From Ferrimonas aestuarii (GTDB taxonomy: Bacteria; Pseudomonadota; Gammaproteobacteria; Enterobacterales; Shewanellaceae), in contig NZ_SWCJ01000003.1 in assembly GCF_005116665.1 (NCBI RefSeq), positions 1-64,000 of the forward strand: a stretch of DNA of 64,000 nt. The letters run 5' to 3'. Each line of letters begins with the position of its first letter. Position 1 is the first letter of the stretch. The position numbers were made by a program, and so were the translations under genes. Of this stretch, positions 17,259 through 25,584 are shown in pieces. The notes beneath the pieces were generated by a model. It saw only the letters and a list, made by a program, of their open reading frames with translations, was not told the origin of the DNA and did no database searches.

Positions 17259-18596
17259 ATGCAACAACAGAATCTGACTCAGCCCGATTGCGTCGATGCG
17301 ACCTTACCTCCACAAGAATCCGCCGCATTAGCGTTTCAGCATATGCTGGCCAGTTACGCCAGTCTCATCGTCACCCCCATGGTGTTAGCGGGAGCGTTAG
17401 GCTGGTCCGTAGACACCACCATTTTTATGCTCAGCGCCTGCTTGATCACCAGCGGCCTCTGCACTCTCCTGCAATGTATCGGCATTGGCCAGATAGGCAT
17501 TCGGCTACCTGTGGTGCAAGGGACAACGGTCGCCACCATCCCCGCCTTGATAATGATCGGAGCCAATGACGGCTTTACCGCCATGTTTGGTGCCACCATC
17601 ATTGCCGGAGGGTTTACCTTCCTGATCGCCCCTTGGTGGAGCAAGCTATTGCGCTTCTTTCCTCCCCTAGTGACCGGCACGGTCATCGTCATTATTGGCC
17701 TCGCGCTATTTCCTGTCGCCGTAATGTGGATGAGCGGAGGTCAAGGTTTTGGCGAGCAACGGGTTGCCATTGAAGACATTATCTTGGGGATCTCTACCTT
17801 ATTGATCATCATGGCAGTAATGCGCTGGGGAAAAGGCTTCATCAGCCGAATCGCGATTCTCATCGGCTTGGTATCCGGCACTTTGCTAGGCGTATTATTG
17901 GGAAAAGTTGACTTCGCCAATGTCGCTAACGCCCAGTGGTTCGGAATCATCACACCATTTGCCATGGGATTTCCCACCTTTAAGTTGAGCGCCATTTTAG
18001 CGGTGTTGGTCTCCATGATTGTAACTATGGTGGAGTCCACTGGGGACTACATCGCCGTTGGTGCCGTTTGCGACCGCGAGATCAAGAAAAAGCACATTGC
18101 AGCGGGGTTAAGAGCCGAAGGGCTAGGCACCATTCTTGGTGGCGTACTTAACTCTTTTCCCTACACCACCTACGCACAAAACATCGGGGTGTTGCGGGTG
18201 TCTGGCGTACGCAGTCGTTGGGTGGTTGCTCTATGTGGCGGCTTCTTGGCTCTGCTGGGGTTCTTTCCTAAATTGTCGGCCATTGCCGCTTGCGTGCCTC
18301 TGGCAGTCCTAGGTGGCGCAGGACTGATCCTGTTTGGCAGTATTGCTTGTACCGGATTAAAAATCTTAAAACAGGTCGATTTTGACGATAACCATAACCT
18401 GATTGTGGTTGCTGTTAGCCTAGGTCTGGCGATGATGGTGGTATGTAACCCCACCTTTTTCAGCATCTTCCCTGATTGGGTTGAGATGCTACTAGGAAAT
18501 GCCATCACTCTGGGCGGGCTGTCGGCTCTGGTTCTAAACTGCGTATTCAACGGCAGTTCACACCCAGAGGAGGCCTTAGAGGTAGCCCCTCACTAA
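17259..18596 (+). CDS. NCS2-family uracil/xanthine permease
   Basis: The 445-residue protein has about twelve to fourteen membrane helices. Family features include LPVVQGTTVATIPALIMIG in the first third, the VESTGDYIAVG segment that carries NCS2 substrate residues, and LGTILGGVLNSFPYTTYAQN before the C-terminal helices. It should import a nucleobase with protons. It is cotranscribed with the upstream deaminase (32-base gap), together forming an uptake-and-deamination pair. A LysR gene is convergent downstream. Confidence 0.88.
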   Translation: MQQQNLTQPDCVDATLPPQESAALAFQHMLASYASLIVTPMVLAGALGWSVDTTIFMLSACLITSGLCTLLQCIGIGQIGIRLPVVQGTTVATIPALIMIGANDGFTAMFGATIIAGGFTFLIAPWWSKLLRFFPPLVTGTVIVIIGLALFPVAVMWMSGGQGFGEQRVAIEDIILGISTLLIIMAVMRWGKGFISRIAILIGLVSGTLLGVLLGKVDFANVANAQWFGIITPFAMGFPTFKLSAILAVLVSMIVTMVESTGDYIAVGAVCDREIKKKHIAAGLRAEGLGTILGGVLNSFPYTTYAQNIGVLRVSGVRSRWVVALCGGFLALLGFFPKLSAIAACVPLAVLGGAGLILFGSIACTGLKILKQVDFDDNHNLIVVAVSLGLAMMVVCNPTFFSIFPDWVEMLLGNAITLGGLSALVLNCVFNGSSHPEEALEVAPH

Positions 18597-18614
18597 CTTT
18601 CTCTTTTCATCTAT

Positions 18615-18634
18615 GGAGGGTGTGGCCGCCCTCC
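18615..18634. terminator. Weak hairpin between convergent permease and LysR genes
   Basis: GGAGGG at 18615-18620 pairs with CCCTCC at 18629-18634. There is no good T run on either strand, so termination here is uncertain. Confidence 0.4.
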
Positions 18635-18638
18635 AGTC

Positions 18639-19538
18639 TTAAGGGGAGTCATGATTGATGCCCCGTTCAGATATGCGCTTTATCAACCACTCCGCCGCGG
18701 GGCCGCGACTGGTTTCCCGATTCCAGATCAGGTCAACCCCAACCTCCCAGAGAGTATGAGGGTAAGATTTCAATACCAGCTCTACCAACTTCCCGCTTCT
18801 CAGGTAAGGTTTAACAATATCCTCTGGCACCGCCGTCCACCCTTGGGCAGCCAAAGTCATCTTCAACAGGAACTCATAGCTGTCAGTGTAAAAACGCTGA
18901 CAGGACTTTAGGTATTCCGACGTCAAAAGGTTACGCCCGTGAGGCGCAAAAATCAGTTGGCGAAAATTACTTAAGTCGGAAAAGCTAACCGGTTGCATGG
19001 CAACCAAGGGGTGGTCCTTTTCAACAACCTCAACCATTTTCAAGGTGCCAAGACGGCAAAACTCAACCCCCATCGGGTAATCCGGTCGAGTCAATATTAA
19101 CGCCATATGGCACTCACCACTTAACACAGCTTCGATAGGGTTATACTCAGATGGCGTTGCGAGGTGCAGATTAACAAACGGAAAATATTGATAGAAATCA
19201 GCGATAGAATTTAGCAAGGTACGATCGGGAATGGCCGCGTCTACGATCACCGACAGTTCAGACTCAATATCAACCGCCAGCGCATTAAGCTTACCTTCTA
19301 GGTTATTAGATTGAGCAACGAGGGCGTTGATGTGCTCCAGCAGATCTTTGCCAACGTCAGTTAGCACAGGATACTTAGTACCGCGGTCAAATAACCGAAT
19401 GCCCACTTCTTGTTCAATATTGCTGATCACCGAGGAGATGGTGGACTGTGCTTTTCCCAGCTTGCGAGCCGCAGCCGAAAACGAACCACTCTCTGCGGCC
19501 GCTTGGATGATCTTCATCTGTTCTAAGGTGATGGTCAC
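18639..19538 (-). CDS. LysR-family transcriptional regulator
   Basis: With the GTG at 19538 the protein is 299 residues, a normal LysR length, starting VTITLEQMKIIQAAAESGSF. The N-terminal helix-turn-helix (SFSAAARKLGKAQSTISSVI) and the effector-binding domain are complete. The open frame extends 26 codons further upstream but those residues do not fit the family. It is convergent to the deaminase/permease pair and is a candidate regulator of it; a cotranscribed target is not visible. The ligand is unknown. Confidence 0.82.
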   Translation of the reverse strand: MTITLEQMKIIQAAAESGSFSAAARKLGKAQSTISSVISNIEQEVGIRLFDRGTKYPVLTDVGKDLLEHINALVAQSNNLEGKLNALAVDIESELSVIVDAAIPDRTLLNSIADFYQYFPFVNLHLATPSEYNPIEAVLSGECHMALILTRPDYPMGVEFCRLGTLKMVEVVEKDHPLVAMQPVSFSDLSNFRQLIFAPHGRNLLTSEYLKSCQRFYTDSYEFLLKMTLAAQGWTAVPEDIVKPYLRSGKLVELVLKSYPHTLWEVGVDLIWNRETSRGPAAEWLIKRISERGINHDSP

Positions 19539-19732
19539 AGGATTTCCATTTCTACCGCACCGACTCGAAATGCCATCATAAACCGAAACCCCGACCGCGA
19601 AACCGGGGCAACTCACAGAATTGATTTTATAAAAAAACCAATATGTGTCCGATAGTTATCATTAAACTCTCTTCTGCCAATAACTCTGTGGCTGTGGTTT
19701 GATTCTAATTTAGGGCAAGTTTGATTTCCCCA

Positions 19733-20620
19733 TCATAGGGATCTGATAAACCGAGTCACTTCCTCAGCAAACACTTTCACTCGGTGTGGTCGGTAATGAC
19801 GGGACGGGTATATCGCATACAGAATATTTTGATCGAAGGTTAGCTCATCGAATAGTCTTACAAAGTCGCTGCTGTTTTGATATCGCAAAGCACCTTCAGG
19901 CAAACAGGCAACTCCCATCCCTTCGCTTACCATGGTCGCGAGCACATCTGGAAGATCCGAACCGAACGTAACTTGTGTCGTAAACTCGCCACTTTGTCCT
20001 CGGCCATTGTCCCACCGAAAACTGCCTTGGTGATGGCTACTGTCCGTAAATAGAGCGAGGAAAGGATACTCCGCCAAATCATCAGGATCACTCGGCACTC
20101 CTCGTGCTTCAAGCAACTTTGGGCTGGCATAGAAATAACGCCGCCCTCGATACAATGGTTTGGCAACCAAAGAGGTGTCCACGGGCAAGTTCGGGCTGAT
20201 GGCGATATCATAGTCATACAACGTTTCAATGCGGCGTCCAAAATTGGTTTTCAGACTGAATTCAATATCAGGATAACGGCGTAAAAAATCGGGTAAAAAT
20301 CGCTCCGCCAAAATCGATGCCAACGAAGGGGGGGACATCAAACGAACTGGCCCAATAACGTGCTGGTCGTGACTTAACAGGTCTCGAATATTATCCGCTT
20401 CACCGAGCAGCAGCTCCGCACGCTGCAACATCAACGCTCCCTGACTGGTCAAGGAAAATTGCCTGCCTCCACGATGAAACAGTTCCGTATTGAACTCATC
20501 TTCTAATGACTTAACCTTGCGGCTTACCGAAGAGGTCGTCATATCCAATACTTCAGCCGCTCGGGCAATGCTCTGAGTTTTCGCAACCACAGAAAACACA
20601 TTAAGAGTATCAAGATCCAT
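19733..20620 (-). CDS. LysR-family transcriptional regulator
   Basis: The 295-residue protein begins MDLDTLNVFSVVAKTQSIAR and has a complete LysR helix-turn-helix (RAAEVLDMTTSSVSRKVKSL) and a substrate domain with LMSPPSLASILAERFLPDFL. It belongs to the CrgA-like side of the family. It sits downstream of, and on the same strand as, the tetraheme lipoprotein gene, but a terminator separates them, so it probably has its own promoter. Confidence 0.85.
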   Translation of the reverse strand: MDLDTLNVFSVVAKTQSIARAAEVLDMTTSSVSRKVKSLEDEFNTELFHRGGRQFSLTSQGALMLQRAELLLGEADNIRDLLSHDQHVIGPVRLMSPPSLASILAERFLPDFLRRYPDIEFSLKTNFGRRIETLYDYDIAISPNLPVDTSLVAKPLYRGRRYFYASPKLLEARGVPSDPDDLAEYPFLALFTDSSHHQGSFRWDNGRGQSGEFTTQVTFGSDLPDVLATMVSEGMGVACLPEGALRYQNSSDFVRLFDELTFDQNILYAIYPSRHYRPHRVKVFAEEVTRFIRSL

Positions 20621-20771
20621 ACCATGACCGAGTCGTTAGTTGGTGGGAAAGGTCCAGAAAGAAGTCTACATGACTCACTAAGGGAGTTCGCCAGCCCTCT
20701 TCTCACAATTGCGCTTTACCAACTCCCTTACCCAGTAGTTATAAGGGATCCTAGCTGCAACCGAATTGCGT

Positions 20772-20802
20772 AAATGCCAGCCAGAACGACTGGCTGGCAT
20801 TT
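20772..20802 (-). terminator. Terminator of the tetraheme lipoprotein gene
   Basis: AAATGCCAGCCA and TGGCTGGCATTT pair around a six-base loop just after the stop at 20824 on the minus strand. Confidence 0.75.
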
Positions 20803-20823
20803 TGCTCCCCATCAGAACCAATG

Positions 20824-22800
20824 TTATTGATTAGGATGGCAAGTCATGCAGGAGTATGGGTCTGGGAAGGTGTCACTGGTTCGCCAATCGGAATTGCCAT
20901 ACGTTTTCCGTTTCTCCAATGGCAGTTCACTGTAGTAGCTTGAATTATCAGCCACATCTTTGATTTCACGATGCCATTGAGGAGACGCTAATTTCACCGC
21001 ATCCGCACAAGGCCCCTGCCAGCCATCAATATTGATGCCTTTTTGTTTCGTGGTACCAGAGCAGGCAACGTCATCAAAATAGAGCTGCTTAGAGGCTTCG
21101 CCGTGATTCGGCATTAATTTGTCTGATGAATGACACCAAAAACAGCGAGCCTGCTCTCCATGACCTTGAGGTGCGCCATTGCTGCCATGGCAGGAAGCGC
21201 AGTAATAGGGTTGAGTATCCGCGGGCAACGCAGGAGAGTCACCATCGAGGTGAATCTCATCTTGATTGTGGCACAAAGCACAATCAGCCACCTGCCAGCC
21301 GAAATGGGACTCATCCAAAGGGGCCTTCGCCTCTTTCACGTCGTAAATCGGAAATTGGCCATCAGGCCCATAGTTCCGATGTGCCATCTCCCATGCGTTC
21401 TCCATATTAGCAAACCAGTAAATACTCAAGAATTGCTGCGGCATCACCATAGGTAGGGTATCTAACATACGGTGGGTACTGACTCCGCCAAATAGCGTAA
21501 ACCAGTTATCAATACAATCTTGAGCATTGGCGTCGCTGATGGAGCCATCCTGTTCCCGTAAAAACTGACACGCTCCATCGTAGAACCCACCATGCTGCAC
21601 ATCGCTGACTACCGGCCATTCTTTATTTGGGTTATAAAAGAAGTCGTTATAGGTAAAGTCCTCACCGCGCTTAATGCTCCATCCATAAAAGCCATGAGCC
21701 CGCTTTCCATCCACTTCTGTAATTGCGTATGAACCTACATTGGCATTAGTCGAGATCGTTGGCCAAAATGCAATGCCCATCTCGATGCCGTACTCATCAT
21801 GCACGGTCAACGCAATGTCCATGGCAGTAATAACATCTTTCTGGAACACGTCAGGACGCAAATTGTAGGGTTTGACCTCCACTTGGGAAGCCAACACCTG
21901 ATCGCCTCGGCCATCGCCAAAATCAACCCGCAACTCATCGATAACCACCTTATTCCCAGCGGCCTTAAACCGATCCACTTCCGCCTGTAAACCTTGATTT
22001 CGACGCTCGGTCATGGACACCGCTTCCGGCTGGAAACGAATGTGCATCCCCTGTTTCACCCAAAGTTCATCCATACGATCATAAAGCGGCTCAAATACTG
22101 GCTGACCATTACTTTTCTTGGCATCACCACCACTGTACAGCATTGAGGCATACCAATTTACACTGTCCTTTGAGTCCCCCTCATCATCGAAATCGCCATC
22201 ATTATTGGCATCAAAAGAAGTTGTAAACTCATAGGTATTCAATGTTTTATTGAAGTCTCCTAGCGTGACCTCAAAATCATCTCGGATCGACGAAACATAT
22301 AAAATGACGTCGAGTGCCGAATAATTCCCATCAACAAAAATATCGTCACGAACCGAACGCTCGGCAAAACGTTTAAGTTCAGCCGCACTGATCGTCATGG
22401 TGTAATCGGCGGCTCCTGGAGCCGGTTTAGCCGTCGTGCGGTTATGCTGCTTGTTGTAGTGGCCTAAGGGGTTTGCTCGCCCATATATCGGTCGAGTTGG
22501 GTCACTGGGATCGCCATTAACTCCAATCGCTGGCAAGTTGCTCAAATCCGCATCATCTGTACACATTTCTGGGTGTAGATCTGAACAGGGAAACCAGTGC
22601 CCTAAATACACGGTAATGGTGCCTTCCAATGAGGACTCCGGCGTTACTGCCACGTCCATCGCTTCATGAATTTTCTCTTGTGGTGTAGGCTCAATAGGAG
22701 CAGACGCAGCATCACTGTTTGAGTCCGAACCACAGCCGGACAAGGCCATTAACGACGAAAGCGCAATAGCCATAGGTAGTCTTTTAATTGTCATCATCAT
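20824..22800 (-). CDS. Tetraheme c-type cytochrome lipoprotein
   Basis: The 658-residue protein begins with a lipoprotein signal (MALSGCGSDSN, lipobox cysteine near residue 23). Four CxxCH heme sites are visible, all in the last quarter: CALCH (near 505), CASCH (near 533), CFWCH (near 550) and CMTCH (near 651, five residues from the end). The preceding 450 residues are acidic and hold a calcium-binding-like stretch (DANNDGDFDDEGD). It is likely anchored to a membrane and transfers electrons in the periplasm or at the surface. No cognate reductase or porin is adjacent. The large N-terminal domain was not recognised. Confidence 0.78.
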   Translation of the reverse strand: MMMTIKRLPMAIALSSLMALSGCGSDSNSDAASAPIEPTPQEKIHEAMDVAVTPESSLEGTITVYLGHWFPCSDLHPEMCTDDADLSNLPAIGVNGDPSDPTRPIYGRANPLGHYNKQHNRTTAKPAPGAADYTMTISAAELKRFAERSVRDDIFVDGNYSALDVILYVSSIRDDFEVTLGDFNKTLNTYEFTTSFDANNDGDFDDEGDSKDSVNWYASMLYSGGDAKKSNGQPVFEPLYDRMDELWVKQGMHIRFQPEAVSMTERRNQGLQAEVDRFKAAGNKVVIDELRVDFGDGRGDQVLASQVEVKPYNLRPDVFQKDVITAMDIALTVHDEYGIEMGIAFWPTISTNANVGSYAITEVDGKRAHGFYGWSIKRGEDFTYNDFFYNPNKEWPVVSDVQHGGFYDGACQFLREQDGSISDANAQDCIDNWFTLFGGVSTHRMLDTLPMVMPQQFLSIYWFANMENAWEMAHRNYGPDGQFPIYDVKEAKAPLDESHFGWQVADCALCHNQDEIHLDGDSPALPADTQPYYCASCHGSNGAPQGHGEQARCFWCHSSDKLMPNHGEASKQLYFDDVACSGTTKQKGINIDGWQGPCADAVKLASPQWHREIKDVADNSSYYSELPLEKRKTYGNSDWRTSDTFPDPYSCMTCHPNQ

Positions 22801-22870
22801 TTCTCTGTGTTGTTAAATATTGGGGCGGCGAAAATAAGTGATATCCTCCTAAAAATCTCTGCTTTATTTA

Positions 22871-23413
22871 TTAAATCCATCCACACTGACTGGCTTTAAA
22901 GACTAAATTAGCTTTGTTTGACGCACCAAGTTTCAACTTGGCTTTATCAAGATGGTAATCCACACCTCGACGAGTTAAATTCAACAAACTAGATATTTCC
23001 CCAGTACTTAGCCCCAATGCCGTCAAATTAACAATTATTTTAGTTTTACTATTTTGTTTATTTAATGCCGTTCCATGCCCGTTCAAATATCGGCCTATCT
23101 TTTCACCAGAAGTTAGACAATTAGGGGCCCCAATCATGATGAGGCCGCCTACGACTTGGCTTCCTTCAATAACCTCAAAACAACGCCTGTTAACCGCACC
23201 TTGTCGTAGCCACATCGATTGCATGGCTCTAGAGTGGGATCCAAGTCGAGACACCACCATCAAACTGGCAATCCCTTTCATGCTGTCATCGGAGGTCCAA
23301 TAATCCACAAACCCATATTTAACCAACTCTGATTCGCTGATTGAGGCACCAACTACTGCAGAGTCAAAACGAAAGGCATTTGATTTCAATAAGATCCAGC
23401 TCGATTCTCCCAT
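22871..23413 (-). CDS. LuxR-type HTH regulator
   Basis: The C-terminal 60 residues form a GerE/LuxR helix-turn-helix: NLTALGLSTGEISSLLNLTR followed by RGVDYHLDKAKLKLGA. The N-terminal part of about 110 residues (AFRFDSAVVGASISESEL, FEVIEGSQVVGGLIMIGAPN) has the rough look of a shortened LuxR sensory domain but was not assigned. The ATG at 23413 follows GGAGGGGAA and is preferred to the ATG at 23428. It sits 70 bases upstream of the tetraheme lipoprotein on the same strand and may control it. A Fur-type box lies about 175 bases upstream. Confidence 0.75.
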   Translation of the reverse strand: MGESSWILLKSNAFRFDSAVVGASISESELVKYGFVDYWTSDDSMKGIASLMVVSRLGSHSRAMQSMWLRQGAVNRRCFEVIEGSQVVGGLIMIGAPNCLTSGEKIGRYLNGHGTALNKQNSKTKIIVNLTALGLSTGEISSLLNLTRRGVDYHLDKAKLKLGASNKANLVFKASQCGWI

Positions 23414-23587
23414 TTCCCCTCCGATCATCCGCGCACATTAAGCGTTAACTCTTTAGGGGTATTTTATCTGGGGATGGTTGAATAACTCATTACGCAGTTC
23501 GGGACACCGTCACCCATTATTTGCAACGAAAGCTGTGATAAGTCACACCAATTATTACTAAAACCGGAGGAGTAACACGATAATTTT

Positions 23588-23606
23588 GATAATGATTATC
23601 ATTTTG
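23588..23606. promoter_or_regulatory. Fur box
   Basis: GATAATGATTATCATTTTG matches the 19-base Fur consensus at 16 positions and contains the perfect palindrome AATGATTATCATT. It lies between the divergent LuxR-type regulator and the TupA-like binding protein, about 205 bases upstream of the latter. Iron-dependent repression of one or both is inferred. Confidence 0.75.
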
Positions 23607-23810
23607 AATAATTGATAATTTTAATCACATGCAGTGTCAGGAGATCGCTAAAATCGATTTAAAATGCCAAAAACACTTAAGTCAGTATTTTTATTTAACA
23701 CTGTAAACATGTGTAATGTCAGCATCAGACTACTGAATAATCTCCTCACAAATATTAAAATTGAAACTATAAAAAATCATACAAAATCAACACACCACTT
23801 GAGCAAAATT

Positions 23811-24626
23811 ATGAAGTCGAGATTTTCCAAAACCTTAATTATCCTCACTACGACAATACTTACGATTAGTTCACCCGTTCATTCTGAAAACACTAATATT
23901 CTTCGAGTCGCCATGGTTAAAACTCCGGGCTACAGTGGGCTTATGGATATGCTGGCCCAGCATTACAAATTAGAAAGCGACGTTAAGATTCAATTTCACT
24001 CCTCCAGCCGCCCCCACCAACGGGCGCGAGCGGGCAAGGCCGATATGGTGATCTCGCATTATGGCAAAGCCGGTATGGAGAAATTTGTAATGGATGGATT
24101 AGGCCACTGGCCTGTGATGCTGTTTGCCAACCAAGCCGCCATCATCGGTCCCAAGAGCGATCCCGCTGGTATACGGGGACTATCGGCCATTGACGCTTAT
24201 AAAAAACTGGCCGCCAGCGATCAGCCTTTTGTTGCCAATCAATTGCCTGGGCCCAACTTCCTTGATGGTTACCTGTTTGCCGAATCAGGAAGCAAACAGC
24301 CTTTATCCGCTCGAAGCACAGTAAAAGCAGCCAAAAAACAAGCAGCCAAAAAAGCCGAACAACAACAGGCTTACTTTATCTGGGGCGCACTGCCTTTCAT
24401 CAAATACAGTCAGGAAACCGAAACCAGACTCGATATTCTAGTCGCTGCCGATCCCATCTTTCATCGTATAATGGCCAGCTCAGTGGTCAAAGGCAGCGAG
24501 CACCAACAGCAAGCTAAGGCCTTTGAGGCTTTTCTGATCCGCCCTGATACTCAAGCTAAAATTGCCCAGTTCCGTCCCATGGGCAGTGAGCGTCAACTGT
24601 GGTGGCCTTACGGCAGACACAACTAA
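23811..24626 (+). CDS. Periplasmic TupA-like substrate-binding protein
   Basis: With the ATG at 23811 the protein is 271 residues and starts with a clear signal peptide (TLIILTTTILTISSPVHS). The open frame extends 49 codons upstream, but that part does not look like a secretion signal. Family features of the tungstate-binding TupA group include RVAMVKTPGYSGL at the N terminus and AAIIGPKSDPAGIRGL in the middle. The TTTS oxyanion motif of TupA is replaced by KTPGYS, so the ligand may differ. It lies downstream of a Fur box. No permease or ATPase gene is nearby. Confidence 0.75.
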   Translation: MKSRFSKTLIILTTTILTISSPVHSENTNILRVAMVKTPGYSGLMDMLAQHYKLESDVKIQFHSSSRPHQRARAGKADMVISHYGKAGMEKFVMDGLGHWPVMLFANQAAIIGPKSDPAGIRGLSAIDAYKKLAASDQPFVANQLPGPNFLDGYLFAESGSKQPLSARSTVKAAKKQAAKKAEQQQAYFIWGALPFIKYSQETETRLDILVAADPIFHRIMASSVVKGSEHQQQAKAFEAFLIRPDTQAKIAQFRPMGSERQLWWPYGRHN

Positions 24627-24641
24627 GCTTCAAATAAAAAA

Positions 24642-24663
24642 AGACCAGCCAAATGGCTGGTCT
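24642..24663 (-). terminator. Terminator between convergent binding-protein genes
   Basis: AGACCAGCC-AAAT-GGCTGGTCT is followed by a long T run when read on the minus strand, so it ends the TonB receptor/lipoprotein operon and probably also serves the plus-strand gene. Confidence 0.88.
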
Positions 24664-24699
24664 ATCGCTGCGCTAGCTCAATAACACGAGCTAAAAATC

Positions 24700-25584
24700 T
24701 CAGTTCACCGCCAAGGTTGGCCAAACCGGATAGAACAACGGCGTGCCGTCGTTCACCTTGCCATCAAAAGTCAGCAAGAACTGTTGTATCTCATCACTAC
24801 GAAGAAACTCCGACAGGGCCTTAGCGCCTTCGTAATTCACCCCAGGGTGACGAATTGGGTTGGCTTCCATCACAATGTACGGGCGCCGCATGGTTGGGTC
24901 TTTATCCACTAAAATCTCCATTCGTGGATCCGCCTTCCATTTACCAACAAACACAGGCATCCGTCCGGTAATAATGTATGCCTGCTTATCCGCTACTTGA
25001 GAAAGCAGGTTAGGACCTTTTTTCAAATCGTCCTTCAGTACCCAATCTCCCATGGGCTTAATACCGGCCTTTTTCCATAATGAGTGACCAAGCTCTCGAG
25101 GGCCGATACCGCGAAAATCGATCCAATTACTTTGGCTCTCGGCAATGCGGCGCATCGCTTCGGCACCATCAGTCAGGCCTCGAATGTTGGCGGGATCGGA
25201 CTTCGGCCCCCACACTACGATGTCATTTCGAGTCCAAGGGTGCATGTTGATACCATGACCATCGGCCACCAGATCCGTGGTGATGTCACCGGAGTGCATG
25301 GTTAACAGATCGGCCTTCCCTTCACGGAACAGCGGCGCCAACTTGGTGCGAACACTGGATTTAATGGTCTTCACCTTGTAACCGGTTTTGGCTTCAAAAC
25401 GGCTGGTAACTTCAGGCCACAAACCGGCGTAACTCATGCCACCAATCAAGGCAACACGAACCACTTTAGGATCCTTCGCCTCAGCATATTCTGGCTTATC
25501 CGTAGTGGCACAACCGAATACGACTGGAGCCACTAAAGCTGCAAGTAGCGCATTTCTAAACTTCATGAGTATTTTCATTCTCAC
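24700..25584 (-). CDS. TupA-like binding lipoprotein in TonB-receptor operon
   Basis: The 294-residue protein has a signal ending in a lipobox-like VVFGCATT and then a TupA-like solute-binding domain: VRVALIGGMSYAGLWPEVTS, DIVVWGPKSDPANIRGL and RHPGVNYEGAKALSEFL near the end. TupA proteins bind tungstate through a TTTS motif, which here reads GGMSYAG. The start is a GTG overlapping the TonB-receptor stop by four bases, with ATGs at 25578 and 25566 as alternatives. Translational coupling implies that the receptor and lipoprotein handle the same ligand. No TupB/TupC transporter genes are nearby. Confidence 0.78.
   Translation of the reverse strand: MRMKILMKFRNALLAALVAPVVFGCATTDKPEYAEAKDPKVVRVALIGGMSYAGLWPEVTSRFEAKTGYKVKTIKSSVRTKLAPLFREGKADLLTMHSGDITTDLVADGHGINMHPWTRNDIVVWGPKSDPANIRGLTDGAEAMRRIAESQSNWIDFRGIGPRELGHSLWKKAGIKPMGDWVLKDDLKKGPNLLSQVADKQAYIITGRMPVFVGKWKADPRMEILVDKDPTMRRPYIVMEANPIRHPGVNYEGAKALSEFLRSDEIQQFLLTFDGKVNDGTPLFYPVWPTLAVN

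Noticed and set aside
23534..23547. TGTGATAAGTCACA as a CRP site
   Set aside because: The spacer between TGTGA and TCACA is four bases rather than six, so it does not fit CRP. It is kept only as an unexplained dyad.
23664..23810. N-terminal extension of the TupA-like protein
   Set aside because: The 49 extra codons are AT-rich, do not form a secretion signal, and the ATG at 23811 begins a clear signal peptide.
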